Source of the DNA: Clostridia bacterium
GTDB taxonomy: Bacteria; Bacillota; Clostridia; Christensenellales; Aristaeellaceae
DNA length: 64,000 bases
Assembly (NCBI GenBank): GCA_017465155.1
Contig: JAFTWV010000009.1
Location: 1-64,000 of the forward strand
Reading direction: 5' to 3'
The notes under the pieces are model-generated. The model was not told where the DNA came from. It saw only the letters and a list, made by a program, of their open reading frames with translations, and did not search any database. The translations under genes and the position numbers were made by a program. This document shows positions 26,601 through 35,530 of the stretch, in pieces. How positions within the stretch are numbered: position 1 is the stretch's first letter; each line of letters starts with the position of its first letter.

Positions 26601-26661
26601 CAGCTACAAGCGCGCGGAGTTCGGTCTCCCGGTGGCGGACGATACGGCAGAGGAGGAATAA
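23650..26661 (+). CDS. ABC solute-binding protein with two N-terminal carbohydrate-binding-like modules
   Basis: Protein of 1003 residues, more than twice the usual length of an extracellular sugar-binding protein. After a signal peptide (to ACA about residue 30) come two CBM35/CBM6-like beta-sandwich modules at about 70-250 and 275-412 (VTIRFEAENAGK, WIEWTFEVPEDGYYALSM), a helical linker at about 415-525, and a family 1 solute-binding domain at about 588-1000 (LTLWIGTGRDQANVIKALI, LPDTQTFPMMFYRKDIL, EAWEFLKWW). The lipobox is poor, so anchoring is uncertain. Two permease genes follow directly. The modules may hold the binding protein to polysaccharide or the wall. The start ATG has only a weak ribosome site. 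Confidence 0.88.
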   Translation: MVNKLSRKSNLAKLLLMLLMALALTGAACAEGTALTAQEYQDIVSTYSINDAIPGYADYLEQHEEAVRPEIAVTVEADAYVRYEDAGVTAEPRILTDYEGGAGNAVLTGEESLVEWKVSVPESGLYDLSILYYPYEGKNSAIQRAFFIDGKLPYGELALVEFNRVWHNGDFAEMVDDNGITVRNWDKDNQGNDLKPSAEEIPEWVIGRLYDSNGYIAEEMSVYLEAGEHTLTLLAMREPMLLRSITLQNTDRPAAYADVKAAGDAAGQKDVSGVTIRFEAENAGKTSSQMLYPVQDQSSAAVYPASTRYLLNNSIGGNSWKNAGQWIEWTFEVPEDGYYALSMYDKQNFVRGINVFRKIYIDGAVPFAEFQAYPFGYEQSWRMETIADENGEPYRVYLTAGQHTLRMEVVLGDMATIIAQVQDCVQQLNDIYRQVIYITGVAPDQYRDYQLEASLPELEGQLIQVKADLGVALSALEATAGTNSDKLTVLRTMDDQLDELIEDQERFTEVLSSYKTNVRACGNWITQVLGQPLQIDRIYVHAADVKPVAEGSDWWSGLKHEVTRLYYSFIIDYNQVGNVADESGDGTVLTLWIGTGRDQANVIKALIDEKFTPNTGISVNVQLVDMNTLLRATLSGQGPDVAIQVANTNGIAGAVLNTGNDTPVNYGLREAVLDLTQFEDFKEVAARFDDSALVPFSFNGATYALPDTQTFPMMFYRKDILAEIGLAVPSTWDEVKVAMSILAKNQMEFGMLPSEQIFAMLLFQNGGSYYTANADASALDDDLAINVFKKYCEYYTDYKLDKATSVEERFRTGECPIIISDYTTYNNLQVSAPDIVGLWDFTTVPGTVQADGSINRATGASGLADIIMSATEYPDEAWEFLKWWTDAETQTLYGREMESLMGASARVATANKEALANLSWPMKDYKALVAQMEQVQGIPQVPGGYYTWRNINNAFYDITTNTATNNTTPREALMDKIYYINAEISYKRAEFGLPVADDTAEEE

Positions 26662-26662
26662 G

Positions 26663-27595
26663 ATGAGCGTGATGACGAATCCGGCGGCTGCGAAGGTACG
26701 CCGTCCCTCCCTGTGGAAGAACATCCGCAAGCATCAGGCCTCCTACCTGATGATCGCGCCTTACTTCATCCTGTTCTTCTTCTTCACTGTCCTGCCGGTG
26801 CTCATGAGCGTGGTCGTGTCCTTCACGGACTGGAACATGCTGCAGACGCCTAACTTTGTCGGCTGGACGAACTACGTCAAGCTTCTGGTCGATGACGACA
26901 TCTTCATTACATCCCTGAAGAACACGCTGATCTTCGCTGTCGTCACGGGCCCTGTGAGCTATATGCTGTGCCTTCTGTTCGCGTGGATCATCAATGAGTT
27001 CAACCGCGGTCTGCGTACCGTGCTGACGCTGATCTTCTACGCGCCCTCCATCTGCGGCAACGCCTACATGGTTTGGAACCTGATCCTGACCGGCGACCGC
27101 TACGGCTACCTCAACGGTATCCTGCTGAACCTCGACATTATCAACGAGCCCATCCTGTGGATGCAGACAGAGCAGTATATCCTGCCGGTGCTGATTGTCG
27201 TTCAGCTGTGGCTGTCCCTTGGTACGGGCTTCCTGTCCTTCATCGCAGGTCTGCAGACGGTGGACAAGAGCATGTACGAGGCAGCGGCCATCGACGGCAT
27301 CAAGAACCGCTGGCAGGAGCTGTGGTTTGTGACGCTGCCCGCCATGAAGCCCCAGCTGCTCTTCGGCGCGGTGATGCAGATCACCCAGTCCTTTGCGGTT
27401 GCGGACATTTCCATTGCTCTGGCGGGCAACCCGTCGGTCAACTACGCCGGCGCGACCATCGTTACCCATCTGCTGGACTACGGTTCCACCCGTCTGGATA
27501 TGGGTTACGCCTCCGCCATCGCCACCATCCTGTTCCTGCTGATGGTCGGCACAAATAAACTGGTCCAGAAGGTCCTGGGAAGGGTGGGTGAGTAA
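26663..27595 (+). CDS. sugar ABC transporter permease (MalF/UgpA type)
   Basis: Integral membrane permease of 310 residues with six predicted helices. The cytoplasmic EAA loop reads EAAAIDGIKNRWQELWFVTLP, the coupling site for the ATPase. It begins one base after the stop of the binding-protein gene and shares its GGAGGA ribosome site region, so it is cotranslated. Partner of the next gene (27598-28533), forming the first permease pair of the locus. No ATPase gene is adjacent. Confidence 0.93.
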   Translation: MSVMTNPAAAKVRRPSLWKNIRKHQASYLMIAPYFILFFFFTVLPVLMSVVVSFTDWNMLQTPNFVGWTNYVKLLVDDDIFITSLKNTLIFAVVTGPVSYMLCLLFAWIINEFNRGLRTVLTLIFYAPSICGNAYMVWNLILTGDRYGYLNGILLNLDIINEPILWMQTEQYILPVLIVVQLWLSLGTGFLSFIAGLQTVDKSMYEAAAIDGIKNRWQELWFVTLPAMKPQLLFGAVMQITQSFAVADISIALAGNPSVNYAGATIVTHLLDYGSTRLDMGYASAIATILFLLMVGTNKLVQKVLGRVGE

Positions 27596-27597
27596 GG

Positions 27598-28533
27598 ATG
27601 TCTCAGATTAAAGGTCAGGTCGCTATCAAGGATCTGCCTCCGCATCTGCAAAAGAAGCTGCGCCGGCAGAAGATCGTTCCTTCCCTGAAGGCAAAGAAGC
27701 TCAACCGCTCTGTTGCGGGCAACACGCTGCTGTTTACCATCATGGGCATCTGTGCGGTGTTCATGGTGCTGCCGCTGGTGATGATCGTCAACAACGCGCT
27801 GAAGCCCCTTGACGAATTGTACCAGTTCCCCCCGAAAATCTTCGTGCGCAATCCCACGCTGGAGAACTTCTCCGATCTGTTCGTCCTGATGAACGACTCG
27901 TGGGTGCCCTTCTCCCGTTACATCATGAACACCATCCTGATCACGGGTCTGGGCATGGTGGGCCACGTGGTGATCGCGTCTCTGGCGGCATATCCGCTGG
28001 CGAAGCATGATTTCCCCGGCAAGCCCTTCCTGTTCAGCATGGTTGTGTTGTCGATGATGTTCTCCTGGACTGTCACGCAGATTCCTCAGTATGCCATCAT
28101 CTCCTGGATGGGCATCAACAACACCTACTGGGCGCTGATCCTGCCCGCGTTCTGCTTCGGCATGGGCCTGTACCTGATGAAGCAGTTCATGGAGCAGCTG
28201 CCGGATTCCCTGATGGAATCCGCCCGCATTCAGGGCGCCAACGAATGGCAGATTTTCTGGAAGATCGTCATGCCCAACGTCAAGCCCGCGTGGCTGACGC
28301 TGGCCATCTTCCAGTTCCAGCAGATGTGGGGCAATACCGGCTCCCTCTTCCTGCGCGACGAACAGCTCAAGCCCATGCAGTTTGCTCTGCAGCAGATCAC
28401 GGCCGGCGGCGTAAGCCGCGCGGGTGCGGCGGCGGCGGTGACCTTCATCATCGCGGCGGTGCCGATCACCTTCTTCCTGATCTGCCAGTCAAGCATTCTG
28501 GAAACCATGACCACATCCGGTATGAAGGATTAA
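27598..28533 (+). CDS. sugar ABC transporter permease (MalG/UgpE type)
   Basis: Permease of 311 residues with six helices. The EAA motif is ESARIQGANEWQIFWKIVMP. It starts two bases after the previous stop, with the ribosome site in the end of that gene, and forms the inner-membrane channel with the 26663-27595 product. A hydrophilic N-terminal extension of about 40 residues precedes the first helix. Confidence 0.93.
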   Translation: MSQIKGQVAIKDLPPHLQKKLRRQKIVPSLKAKKLNRSVAGNTLLFTIMGICAVFMVLPLVMIVNNALKPLDELYQFPPKIFVRNPTLENFSDLFVLMNDSWVPFSRYIMNTILITGLGMVGHVVIASLAAYPLAKHDFPGKPFLFSMVVLSMMFSWTVTQIPQYAIISWMGINNTYWALILPAFCFGMGLYLMKQFMEQLPDSLMESARIQGANEWQIFWKIVMPNVKPAWLTLAIFQFQQMWGNTGSLFLRDEQLKPMQFALQQITAGGVSRAGAAAAVTFIIAAVPITFFLICQSSILETMTTSGMKD

Positions 28534-28549
28534 GGAGGAGGATCGAAGC

Positions 28550-31309
28550 ATGTATAATATGAAGAAATCCCTCCTGGCCATGGTGATGCTGGTTGTCATG
28601 CTGTTCACCATGCTCCCCGTCTCGGCAGAGGAGCTGCCCTACGATACCTACAACTACGATTACTGGCAGGACATCTTCCGTGCGCCGGCGGCCTATGTGC
28701 CGCAGGGCTCCGTGCTGGGCACGGATCTCACCTGGAATGGTGAGTCCCTCGGTGCGTTCCTGGAGCCGCAGGACCTGTGTGTCGCGGACGACGGCTCCAT
28801 CTACCTTGCCGATACGAACAATCACCGCATCGTGGTGCTGGACGCATCCATGACGCAGGTGCTCAACGTCATCAACGGCTTTGACAACGCCGGTGTGACT
28901 GACGCCTTCAACAAGCCCACGGGCGTGGCTGTCAGCGAGGACGGCCTGCTGTACATCGCCGACTCCATGAACCACCGCATCGTGGTGCTGAATGCGGACG
29001 ATACGCTGAACCGCATTGTCGAGATTCCTGCGACTGCCGCCAGCGTCAAGCAGGGCACGGTCACCTATGCTGTTGGTACCCATCTGGACGGTATGGCCGC
29101 TCCCCAGAAGGTGCTGACGGCAGAGGACGGCTTGGTCTATGCGGCGGTCAACCTGACCGCAGGCAGCGCCGCGGCGGTTACCGATGAGGCTGGCCTGACC
29201 TACACGGTTGTGGCGGTGGAGGAGGCGCTGACGCCCTTCCAGAGCACCGTCACCGTGAACGGTGCGGCTTACACCGTCGCTGCGGACGGAAAGTCTGTTG
29301 TCCGCAAGGCTGCAGACGGTACAGAAACCACTTTCTCGGCTTACGATCCTGTTCCCAACAAGGACATCTTCCTGATGATCGGCCGCCTGATTACCGGTCC
29401 CAAGAGCACCAGCCTGACTGGCGTCAAGGGCGTTTGGGCGGATGCGGACGGCAGCATCTACGCTGCGGGTGAAAAGGGCGTCACCAAGCTGACGAAGGAC
29501 GGAGCGCTGGTGCGCAGCTTTGCCAGCTACAAGGATGCTTCCGGTGCGCAGAATGCGCTGACGGCCGTTACGGAGTTTGCTGTGGCGGACGGCCAGCTCT
29601 ATCTCCGCGATCACGCCAACCGCGTCATCGTCCTCAATCAGGACGGCGATCTGGAGCGCATCATTGCCAGCAACGCTGTTCAGGTAACGGACGCGGACGG
29701 CGCTGTTACGGCAACGTTCACCGGCTATGAGGCGGACGGCAGGACTGTCAGCTTCGCAGATGTGGTGGGCGTGGACGTGATTGGCGACAAGCTGCTGATC
29801 GGTCAGGCGGATGGCAGTGTCATCATCCTGAACAAGGACGGCTCTTACGTCATGGCCATCGAGAATGATACCGTGCTGACAATGGATGCACAGTATGCGA
29901 TCACCGGAACCATGACCACCGTCGTCAACGGCAAAACCAACGAGCGCTTTACCGGACTGACCGGCGTTTCCATGCTGGACGGTCAGCTGTGCGTGGCGGG
30001 TGCGAACAACCGCGTGCTGGTGCTGGATGAAAACGGCGCTGTGACCCGCGTGGCCCAGAACAACTGCGTCAACGCCTATGACGGTCAGGGCAATGTGACC
30101 GCCACCATCACCGGTTACGACACGGCAGAGGGCTTTGTGACCTTTGCGGATCTGGATGGCGTGCAGGGCGTAGCGATGAACTATTACAGTGACAACGCCA
30201 AGCCTGCTTCCCAGCGTGTGCAGCGTCAGCTGTCCATCGCAGACGGCAGTGATCAGCTGATCGTCTACAACGCTGACCTGAAGGCGACCCGCGTGACCGT
30301 CGATCCGGACAGCGAGGTTCTTGAGGACGGCTATCTCTTCACCCCCCTGAAGGTATCGGTGGACTATGCAGGCCGTATCTACTGTATTGCCCAGAACATG
30401 TTCGAGGGCATCATGGTCTTTGAGACCAACGGCGAATTCACCGGCTTCTTCGGCACCATTCAGGTGACCATCTCCGCCTGGGACAAGTTCTGGCGCAAGC
30501 TGGCCACCAAGGAGGAGCGCGCCAAGCAGCAGCTCTTCATCCCCACCGAATTCACCGGCATCGACATTGACGAGGAAGGCTTTGTTTATGCCTCCAACGT
30601 CGATACCGCCGGTACGCAGGCCGTGCGCCGCCTCAATCCCAAGGGCGAGGACGTCATCCGCATGGGCCTCAACGCCAACCTTGGCGGCGACATTGCCATC
30701 AACGGCACCAGTCAGTATGCCGGCCCGAGCCGCATCGTGGACGTGGTGTACCGCGACAAGGGCGTGTATTCGCTGCTGGATTCCAAGCGCGGCCGCATCT
30801 TCACCTACGATCATGAGGGCAATCTGCTTTACATTTTCGGCGGCATCGGCACGCAGGCCGGTACGCTGAACACTCCTGTGGCCATTGAGTATGCGGGCGA
30901 CCGTCTCCTTGCGCTGGATGCAAAGCAGAATTCCATCCTCATCTATGGCGAAACAGAGTACGGCCGCTTGATCAACGAGGCTGTGGCCCTTCGCTACGAC
31001 GGCGATGAGGCGCAGGCCGTGGCGCTGTGGGAGGAAGTCCTCCGTCTGGATGAGAACAACGAGCTGGCCAATACCGGTATCGGCAAGGCCTACCTGTCTG
31101 CGGGCGACAACGAGAAGGCCATGGAGTACCTCAAGCGTGGCATGAACCGCGAGTATTACTCCGTCGCCTTCAAGCGCTATCGCAACGAGATCTTCAAGGA
31201 CAACATCGATGTCGTGCTGACCGGCGTGGTCGTGCTGGCTGCGGTGCTGGTGATCTGGTTCAAGGTCATCAAGCCCCGGATCAAGACGAAGCGTGAGAGG
31301 AGGGCGTAA
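28550..31309 (+). CDS. exported NHL-repeat / TPR protein with C-terminal membrane anchor
   Basis: Protein of 919 residues. After a signal peptide (cut near SAEE) it carries NHL-type beta-propeller repeats with the marks EPQDLCVADDGSIYLADTNNHRIVVLD and, later, FNKPTGVAVSEDGLLYIADSMNHRIVVL, and several degenerate ones to about residue 790. Two tetratricopeptide units follow at about 805-884 (EAQAVALWEEVLRLDENN, NEKAMEYLKRGM), then one transmembrane helix at about 888-905 and a basic tail. It would sit on the outer face of the membrane. Placed between the first permease pair and the YIP1 gene, it probably belongs to the transport machinery; the role is unknown. GGAGGAGG precedes the start. Confidence 0.82.
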   Translation: MYNMKKSLLAMVMLVVMLFTMLPVSAEELPYDTYNYDYWQDIFRAPAAYVPQGSVLGTDLTWNGESLGAFLEPQDLCVADDGSIYLADTNNHRIVVLDASMTQVLNVINGFDNAGVTDAFNKPTGVAVSEDGLLYIADSMNHRIVVLNADDTLNRIVEIPATAASVKQGTVTYAVGTHLDGMAAPQKVLTAEDGLVYAAVNLTAGSAAAVTDEAGLTYTVVAVEEALTPFQSTVTVNGAAYTVAADGKSVVRKAADGTETTFSAYDPVPNKDIFLMIGRLITGPKSTSLTGVKGVWADADGSIYAAGEKGVTKLTKDGALVRSFASYKDASGAQNALTAVTEFAVADGQLYLRDHANRVIVLNQDGDLERIIASNAVQVTDADGAVTATFTGYEADGRTVSFADVVGVDVIGDKLLIGQADGSVIILNKDGSYVMAIENDTVLTMDAQYAITGTMTTVVNGKTNERFTGLTGVSMLDGQLCVAGANNRVLVLDENGAVTRVAQNNCVNAYDGQGNVTATITGYDTAEGFVTFADLDGVQGVAMNYYSDNAKPASQRVQRQLSIADGSDQLIVYNADLKATRVTVDPDSEVLEDGYLFTPLKVSVDYAGRIYCIAQNMFEGIMVFETNGEFTGFFGTIQVTISAWDKFWRKLATKEERAKQQLFIPTEFTGIDIDEEGFVYASNVDTAGTQAVRRLNPKGEDVIRMGLNANLGGDIAINGTSQYAGPSRIVDVVYRDKGVYSLLDSKRGRIFTYDHEGNLLYIFGGIGTQAGTLNTPVAIEYAGDRLLALDAKQNSILIYGETEYGRLINEAVALRYDGDEAQAVALWEEVLRLDENNELANTGIGKAYLSAGDNEKAMEYLKRGMNREYYSVAFKRYRNEIFKDNIDVVLTGVVVLAAVLVIWFKVIKPRIKTKRERRA

Positions 31310-31312
31310 ACC

Positions 31313-31945
31313 ATGAAACAGCTTTTCAGCAAGGAAAAATGGGCGCATCTGCTCTACACCGTTTCGCATCCGTCGGACGGCTACTACTGGATCCGCCACA
31401 AGGACAAGGGCAGCGTAGCCATCGCGGTGCTGATGGTGTTCATCTTCGGCCTGTGCTTCTCGCTGAACCGCATCTACGCAAGCTTCGTGGTCAGCGATGT
31501 GAACGTCCGGACGGTGAATCTGCTGCCCGAGATGCTGGGCGTGCTGCTGATGTACGTGCTGCTGTGTGTGGGCAACTGGTCCATCACCTGCCTGTTGGAC
31601 GGCGAGGGCCGCTTCAAGGACATCATCATTGCCGTCGGCTATGCGATGCTGCCTATGATCGTGACCTATATCCTGGCGACCGTCATCAGCCAGTTCATCG
31701 CCGACAATGAGCAGGCCTTCTACGGCATCATCATGGCGATCGGCATGGCCTACACGGTTATCATGGCGCTCACCGGCATCATGCAGGTTCACAACTACAC
31801 GCTGGGCAAGACGCTGCTGACGCTGCTGCTGACGCTGGTGGCGGTGTTCATCATCATCTTCCTGGTGCTGCTGATCACCAACTTCATCGGCCAGGTGGTT
31901 GCTTTCTTCCAGAGCATCTACACCGAGCTGATCTTCAGACTGTAA
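31313..31945 (+). CDS. YIP1 family membrane protein
   Basis: Protein of 210 residues with about five transmembrane helices, of the YIP1 family. An N-terminal region of about 35 residues (YTVSHPSDGYYWIRHKDKGS) precedes the first helix, matching bacterial YIP1 proteins. It starts three bases after the stop of the NHL/TPR gene and its ribosome site GAGAGGAGG lies in that gene, so the two are translationally linked. The function of bacterial members is not established; the genetic link here suggests an accessory role for the transporter. Confidence 0.78.
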   Translation: MKQLFSKEKWAHLLYTVSHPSDGYYWIRHKDKGSVAIAVLMVFIFGLCFSLNRIYASFVVSDVNVRTVNLLPEMLGVLLMYVLLCVGNWSITCLLDGEGRFKDIIIAVGYAMLPMIVTYILATVISQFIADNEQAFYGIIMAIGMAYTVIMALTGIMQVHNYTLGKTLLTLLLTLVAVFIIIFLVLLITNFIGQVVAFFQSIYTELIFRL

Positions 31946-31963
31946 GCGGGGAGGGTACTGAAT

Positions 31964-34594
31964 ATGAGCGAAAATATGAAGCATCCCCAGACGCCCGCTG
32001 CGCCTGAGGCAAAGAAGAGCCGCCGCTGGCTGTGGATCACGCTGGCTGTTGTGCTGGCGGTTGTCGCGGCGGTGGTGGGCTGGTATCTGATCCGTTATCA
32101 GCTCAACAGCGATTACAAGCAGTACATCACCGAGCCTGCGGCAGCGGTGGAGGCAACAGCGTTTACCGCGCTTGCGGATGCGGAGCCCTCCGTGAAGGGC
32201 TTTGACCTCGTGGCGGAGAACGACGTTCTCAAGCTCTACGCCAAGCCTGAAACCGGCGAGGTGGCGGTCCATGACCTGCGCAACGGCCAGACGGTCTATT
32301 CCAACCCGCCCGGCGCCGGCAGCGACAAGATCGCCAACAAGACCAACAAGAACTACCTCAAGTCCCAGTTCATGCTGGAGTACTACAACGCCAACCTGAG
32401 CACCGGTACCTACGACAGCTTCAGCAAGTCCGTGGATCTGGGCAACATCAAGGCGGAGTCCATCCCGGACGGCGTGCGCTTCACCTACGAGCTGGGCGAG
32501 GAGGTCGAAATCTACCTGGTGCCCCATGTGCTCTCTGACGAGCGCTATCAGGAGCTGTACAACGGCTCTCCCGCCAATGTACAGAAGCTGATGTACGGAC
32601 AGGCGAACTCCTTCTATGCTCCTGGTGACGACGGCTTCTGGCGCATCACCGAGAACGGCGTCAAGATGGCTGTTCGTAACCTGAACCGCATGTCCGAGGC
32701 CTTCATTGAGCTGGGCATGACGAAGGATGAGTACTTCACCTGGCAGGAGCAGGCGGGTGTTGAGGTTGCGGAAACGCTGGGCTTCACCGTTGTGCTGGAA
32801 TGGCGTCTGGTGGGCGATGCGGTGGAATGCACCGTGCCTGCCGAGCGCATTGAGGAGCGCGGCGGCGGCATGGTCGGCCGCATCCAGCTGCTGCCCTACA
32901 TGGGCGCGGCCGGCGCGGATGAGACGGGCTACATCGTCGTGCCCAACGGCTCCGGCAGCCTGATCAACTTCAACAACGGCAAGCAGACCTCTTCTGCTTA
33001 CAGCCAGTACATCTACGAGATGGATCTGGTGGATGCGGAGTACACCAAGACACAGTCTGTCCAGCCTGTTCGGCTGCCGCTGTTTGCCCTGTGCCGTGAA
33101 AACAGCACGGTGCTGGCAACGGTCGAAAAGGGCGCGACGCTGGCCGCGATTTCTGCGGATGTGTCCGGCCGCAGCAATACCTACAATAACGCGTACGCAT
33201 CCTTCACCCTGCGCAACGATGAGAAGCTCGCCATGTTCGGCGCGGGCGAAACGGCGGATATGCCCATCGTGGAGGACAAGTACTACGCCGAGACCCTGAC
33301 CGTCCGCTATACGCTGCTGACGGAGGAAAACAAGGGTTACTCGGGCGTTGCGAACTACTACCGTCAGCGTCTGATCAACGAGGGTGTTCTGACCCTCAAG
33401 GCAGAGGGCGGCGACATTCCCTTCTACTACGACGTAATCGGCGGCGTGAAGGAAACCGCGCACACCATGGGCGTGCAGCACCTGACTGTCAAGGCTATGA
33501 CCACCTTTGAACAGGCGGACGACATGGCGCAGCAGCTGGGTAAGCTGGGCGTCAGCAATCAGGTGATGAACTTCCAGGGCTGGATGAACGGCGGCTACTA
33601 CCACGATGTGGTCAGCAAAGTCAAGATTCTGCGGCAGCTGGGCGGCAAGGCTGGTCTGGAGGCGCTGGACGCTGCGATGACCCGCCTGGGCGGCGAGCTG
33701 TACGCTGACGTGGCCTTCCAGAATGTCACCTTCATCTCCAAGCGCTACATGGTTAATGAAGAAACCTCCCGCTATTACGGCGCGGGCTACGCCGTGCAGT
33801 TCGGCGAGGTAAATCCCGCCAATCTGCGCCGTACCACGGGTCTGGGCTATGCTGAAAACCTGTACAACCTCCTCAGCCCGAAGTTCCTGCCCTATTATGT
33901 GGATAAGTTCATCAACGCCACGGAGGATATGCAGCTGACCGGCGTGTCCCTGCGTGATCTGGGCTATGAACTCCATGCGGACAAGAAGCGTACCAACGTC
34001 ATCAACCGTGAGGAAGCGCTGATGATCGTTGAAAGCCAGCTGAAGGCGCTGCGCGACACCGGCCGCAAGCTGATGATCACCGGCGGCAATGACTACGCCC
34101 TCAACGGTGTGAGCCATGTGCTGGGCGCCCCCATGTCCGCCACGCAATACTTCATCGTGGATCAGGAGATTCCGCTGTACCAGATGATCCTGCACGGCTG
34201 TGTGGACTACACGGGCAAGGCGCTGAACACCGTCGTGAGCGACGACTGGCAGAGCGACCTGCTCAAGCTGATCGAGTACGGCGCGTCCACCCGCTACATC
34301 TTCACCTGGCAGGACGCCACGGAAATGAAGTACACCGGCCTGAACAAGTACTATGCGACCACCTTCTCTGCCTGGGCGGATGAGGCGGCGCAGAAGTACC
34401 AGTATGTCAATGGCGCGCTGGCTCAGGTCAGCAATGCCGCGATGGTGGAGCATGTCTCCGTCACCGATACCCTCAAGCGTGTCACCTACTCCAACGGCGT
34501 GACCATCTACATTAACTACGGAAGCGAGAGCGCACAGGCGGACGGCTACACCATCCCCGCAAAGGAATATCTCGCGATGGGAGGCGTGAAGTAA
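31964..34594 (+). CDS. membrane-anchored DUF5696 protein
   Basis: Protein of 876 residues. A short cytoplasmic tail and one transmembrane helix at about 22-44 (WLWITLAVVLAVVAAVVGWYLI) anchor a large extracellular part that matches what I know as DUF5696. The later part contains a putative barrel-like region (NFQGWMNGGYYHDVVSKVK, LGYAENLYNLLSPKFLPYY, KLMITGGNDYALNG, TRYIFTWQDATEMKYTGLN) that resembles a glycoside hydrolase fold by eye, but no catalytic pair can be assigned. It sits between YIP1 and the second permease pair and ends in TAA directly against the next ATG. Function unknown. Confidence 0.75.
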   Translation: MSENMKHPQTPAAPEAKKSRRWLWITLAVVLAVVAAVVGWYLIRYQLNSDYKQYITEPAAAVEATAFTALADAEPSVKGFDLVAENDVLKLYAKPETGEVAVHDLRNGQTVYSNPPGAGSDKIANKTNKNYLKSQFMLEYYNANLSTGTYDSFSKSVDLGNIKAESIPDGVRFTYELGEEVEIYLVPHVLSDERYQELYNGSPANVQKLMYGQANSFYAPGDDGFWRITENGVKMAVRNLNRMSEAFIELGMTKDEYFTWQEQAGVEVAETLGFTVVLEWRLVGDAVECTVPAERIEERGGGMVGRIQLLPYMGAAGADETGYIVVPNGSGSLINFNNGKQTSSAYSQYIYEMDLVDAEYTKTQSVQPVRLPLFALCRENSTVLATVEKGATLAAISADVSGRSNTYNNAYASFTLRNDEKLAMFGAGETADMPIVEDKYYAETLTVRYTLLTEENKGYSGVANYYRQRLINEGVLTLKAEGGDIPFYYDVIGGVKETAHTMGVQHLTVKAMTTFEQADDMAQQLGKLGVSNQVMNFQGWMNGGYYHDVVSKVKILRQLGGKAGLEALDAAMTRLGGELYADVAFQNVTFISKRYMVNEETSRYYGAGYAVQFGEVNPANLRRTTGLGYAENLYNLLSPKFLPYYVDKFINATEDMQLTGVSLRDLGYELHADKKRTNVINREEALMIVESQLKALRDTGRKLMITGGNDYALNGVSHVLGAPMSATQYFIVDQEIPLYQMILHGCVDYTGKALNTVVSDDWQSDLLKLIEYGASTRYIFTWQDATEMKYTGLNKYYATTFSAWADEAAQKYQYVNGALAQVSNAAMVEHVSVTDTLKRVTYSNGVTIYINYGSESAQADGYTIPAKEYLAMGGVK

Positions 34595-35512
34595 ATGAAA
34601 AAATTGCACGTATCCATGGCGACAAAGCGTGCGGTGAACGGCTATCTGTTCATCCTGCCGTGGTTCGTCGGCTTCGCGCTGTTCTACATCCGGAGCCTGT
34701 ACATGACGGTACAGTTCTCCCTGAATGAACTGACCGTACTGCCTGCCGGCGGCTACGAGCTGGATTTTGTGGGCCTTGGCAATTACATCACGGCCTTCAC
34801 CGGCCACGGCACCTTCAAGCAGACGCTGGTGACCTCCCTGTCCAACATGATTATCGACGTGCCGCTGATCATCTTCTTCTCGCTGTTCGTGGCGATGCTG
34901 CTGAACCGCAAGATGAAGTGCCGTGGTCTGGTGCGCGCGATCTTCTTCCTGCCCGTGCTGATGAACTCAGAAGCCATTGCCGGCACGCTGGATTACGCGG
35001 CGCAGATGATGGCGGGCGGCCTGAGCGGTACCTCTGCCGAAATGGCGGAGGCTGCCTCCTCTGGCGCTGCGGTCAATATGCAGTACTTCATCGCGCTTTT
35101 CGGCGAGATTGCGCTGCCCACCTCTGTGCTGGATTACGTCGTAGGCGCGGTCAGCCGCATCAGCGACATCATTCAGGCCTCCGGTGTGCAGATCGTGCTG
35201 TTCATCGCGGCGCTGCAGTCCATCACCCCCTCCATGTACGAAGTGGCGAAGATCGAGGGCGCGACTGGCTACGAGACTTTCTGGAAGGTCACCTTCCCGA
35301 TGGTCATGCCGCACATCATCACCAATACCATCTACACCATCGTGGACGCGTTCTCCCAGTCCGAGGTCGTGAACCTTGCGTATACCACGGCCTTCACCGA
35401 GAGCAACTACGGCCTGTCCTCCGCCTTCAGCGTGATCTCCTCGGTGATCACCTGTGCGATCCTGGCGCTGGTGGTGTACTTCATCTCCAAGCGTACCTTC
35501 TACTATAACTAA
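34595..35512 (+). CDS. sugar ABC transporter permease (second pair, MalF type)
   Basis: Permease of 305 residues. EAA motif EVAKIEGATGYETFWKVTFP. It follows the DUF5696 stop with no gap and uses the GGGAGG in its end as ribosome site. It has a longer periplasmic-side loop (about residues 130-190) than the first-pair permease, so the two pairs are not recent duplicates. Partner of the 35531-36469 product. Confidence 0.92.
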   Translation: MKKLHVSMATKRAVNGYLFILPWFVGFALFYIRSLYMTVQFSLNELTVLPAGGYELDFVGLGNYITAFTGHGTFKQTLVTSLSNMIIDVPLIIFFSLFVAMLLNRKMKCRGLVRAIFFLPVLMNSEAIAGTLDYAAQMMAGGLSGTSAEMAEAASSGAAVNMQYFIALFGEIALPTSVLDYVVGAVSRISDIIQASGVQIVLFIAALQSITPSMYEVAKIEGATGYETFWKVTFPMVMPHIITNTIYTIVDAFSQSEVVNLAYTTAFTESNYGLSSAFSVISSVITCAILALVVYFISKRTFYYN

Positions 35513-35530
35513 GCGAAGGAGGAAAGCAAA

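Noticed and set aside
28466..34807. Open frame of more than 2100 codons on the minus strand across the NHL, YIP1 and DUF5696 genes
   Set aside because: It lies opposite well-supported genes, has no ribosome site or recognisable domain, and its His/Val/Gln/Asp-rich composition is what GC-rich codon use gives on the opposite strand. Few TTA, CTA and TCA codons in the real genes leave the antisense frame open.
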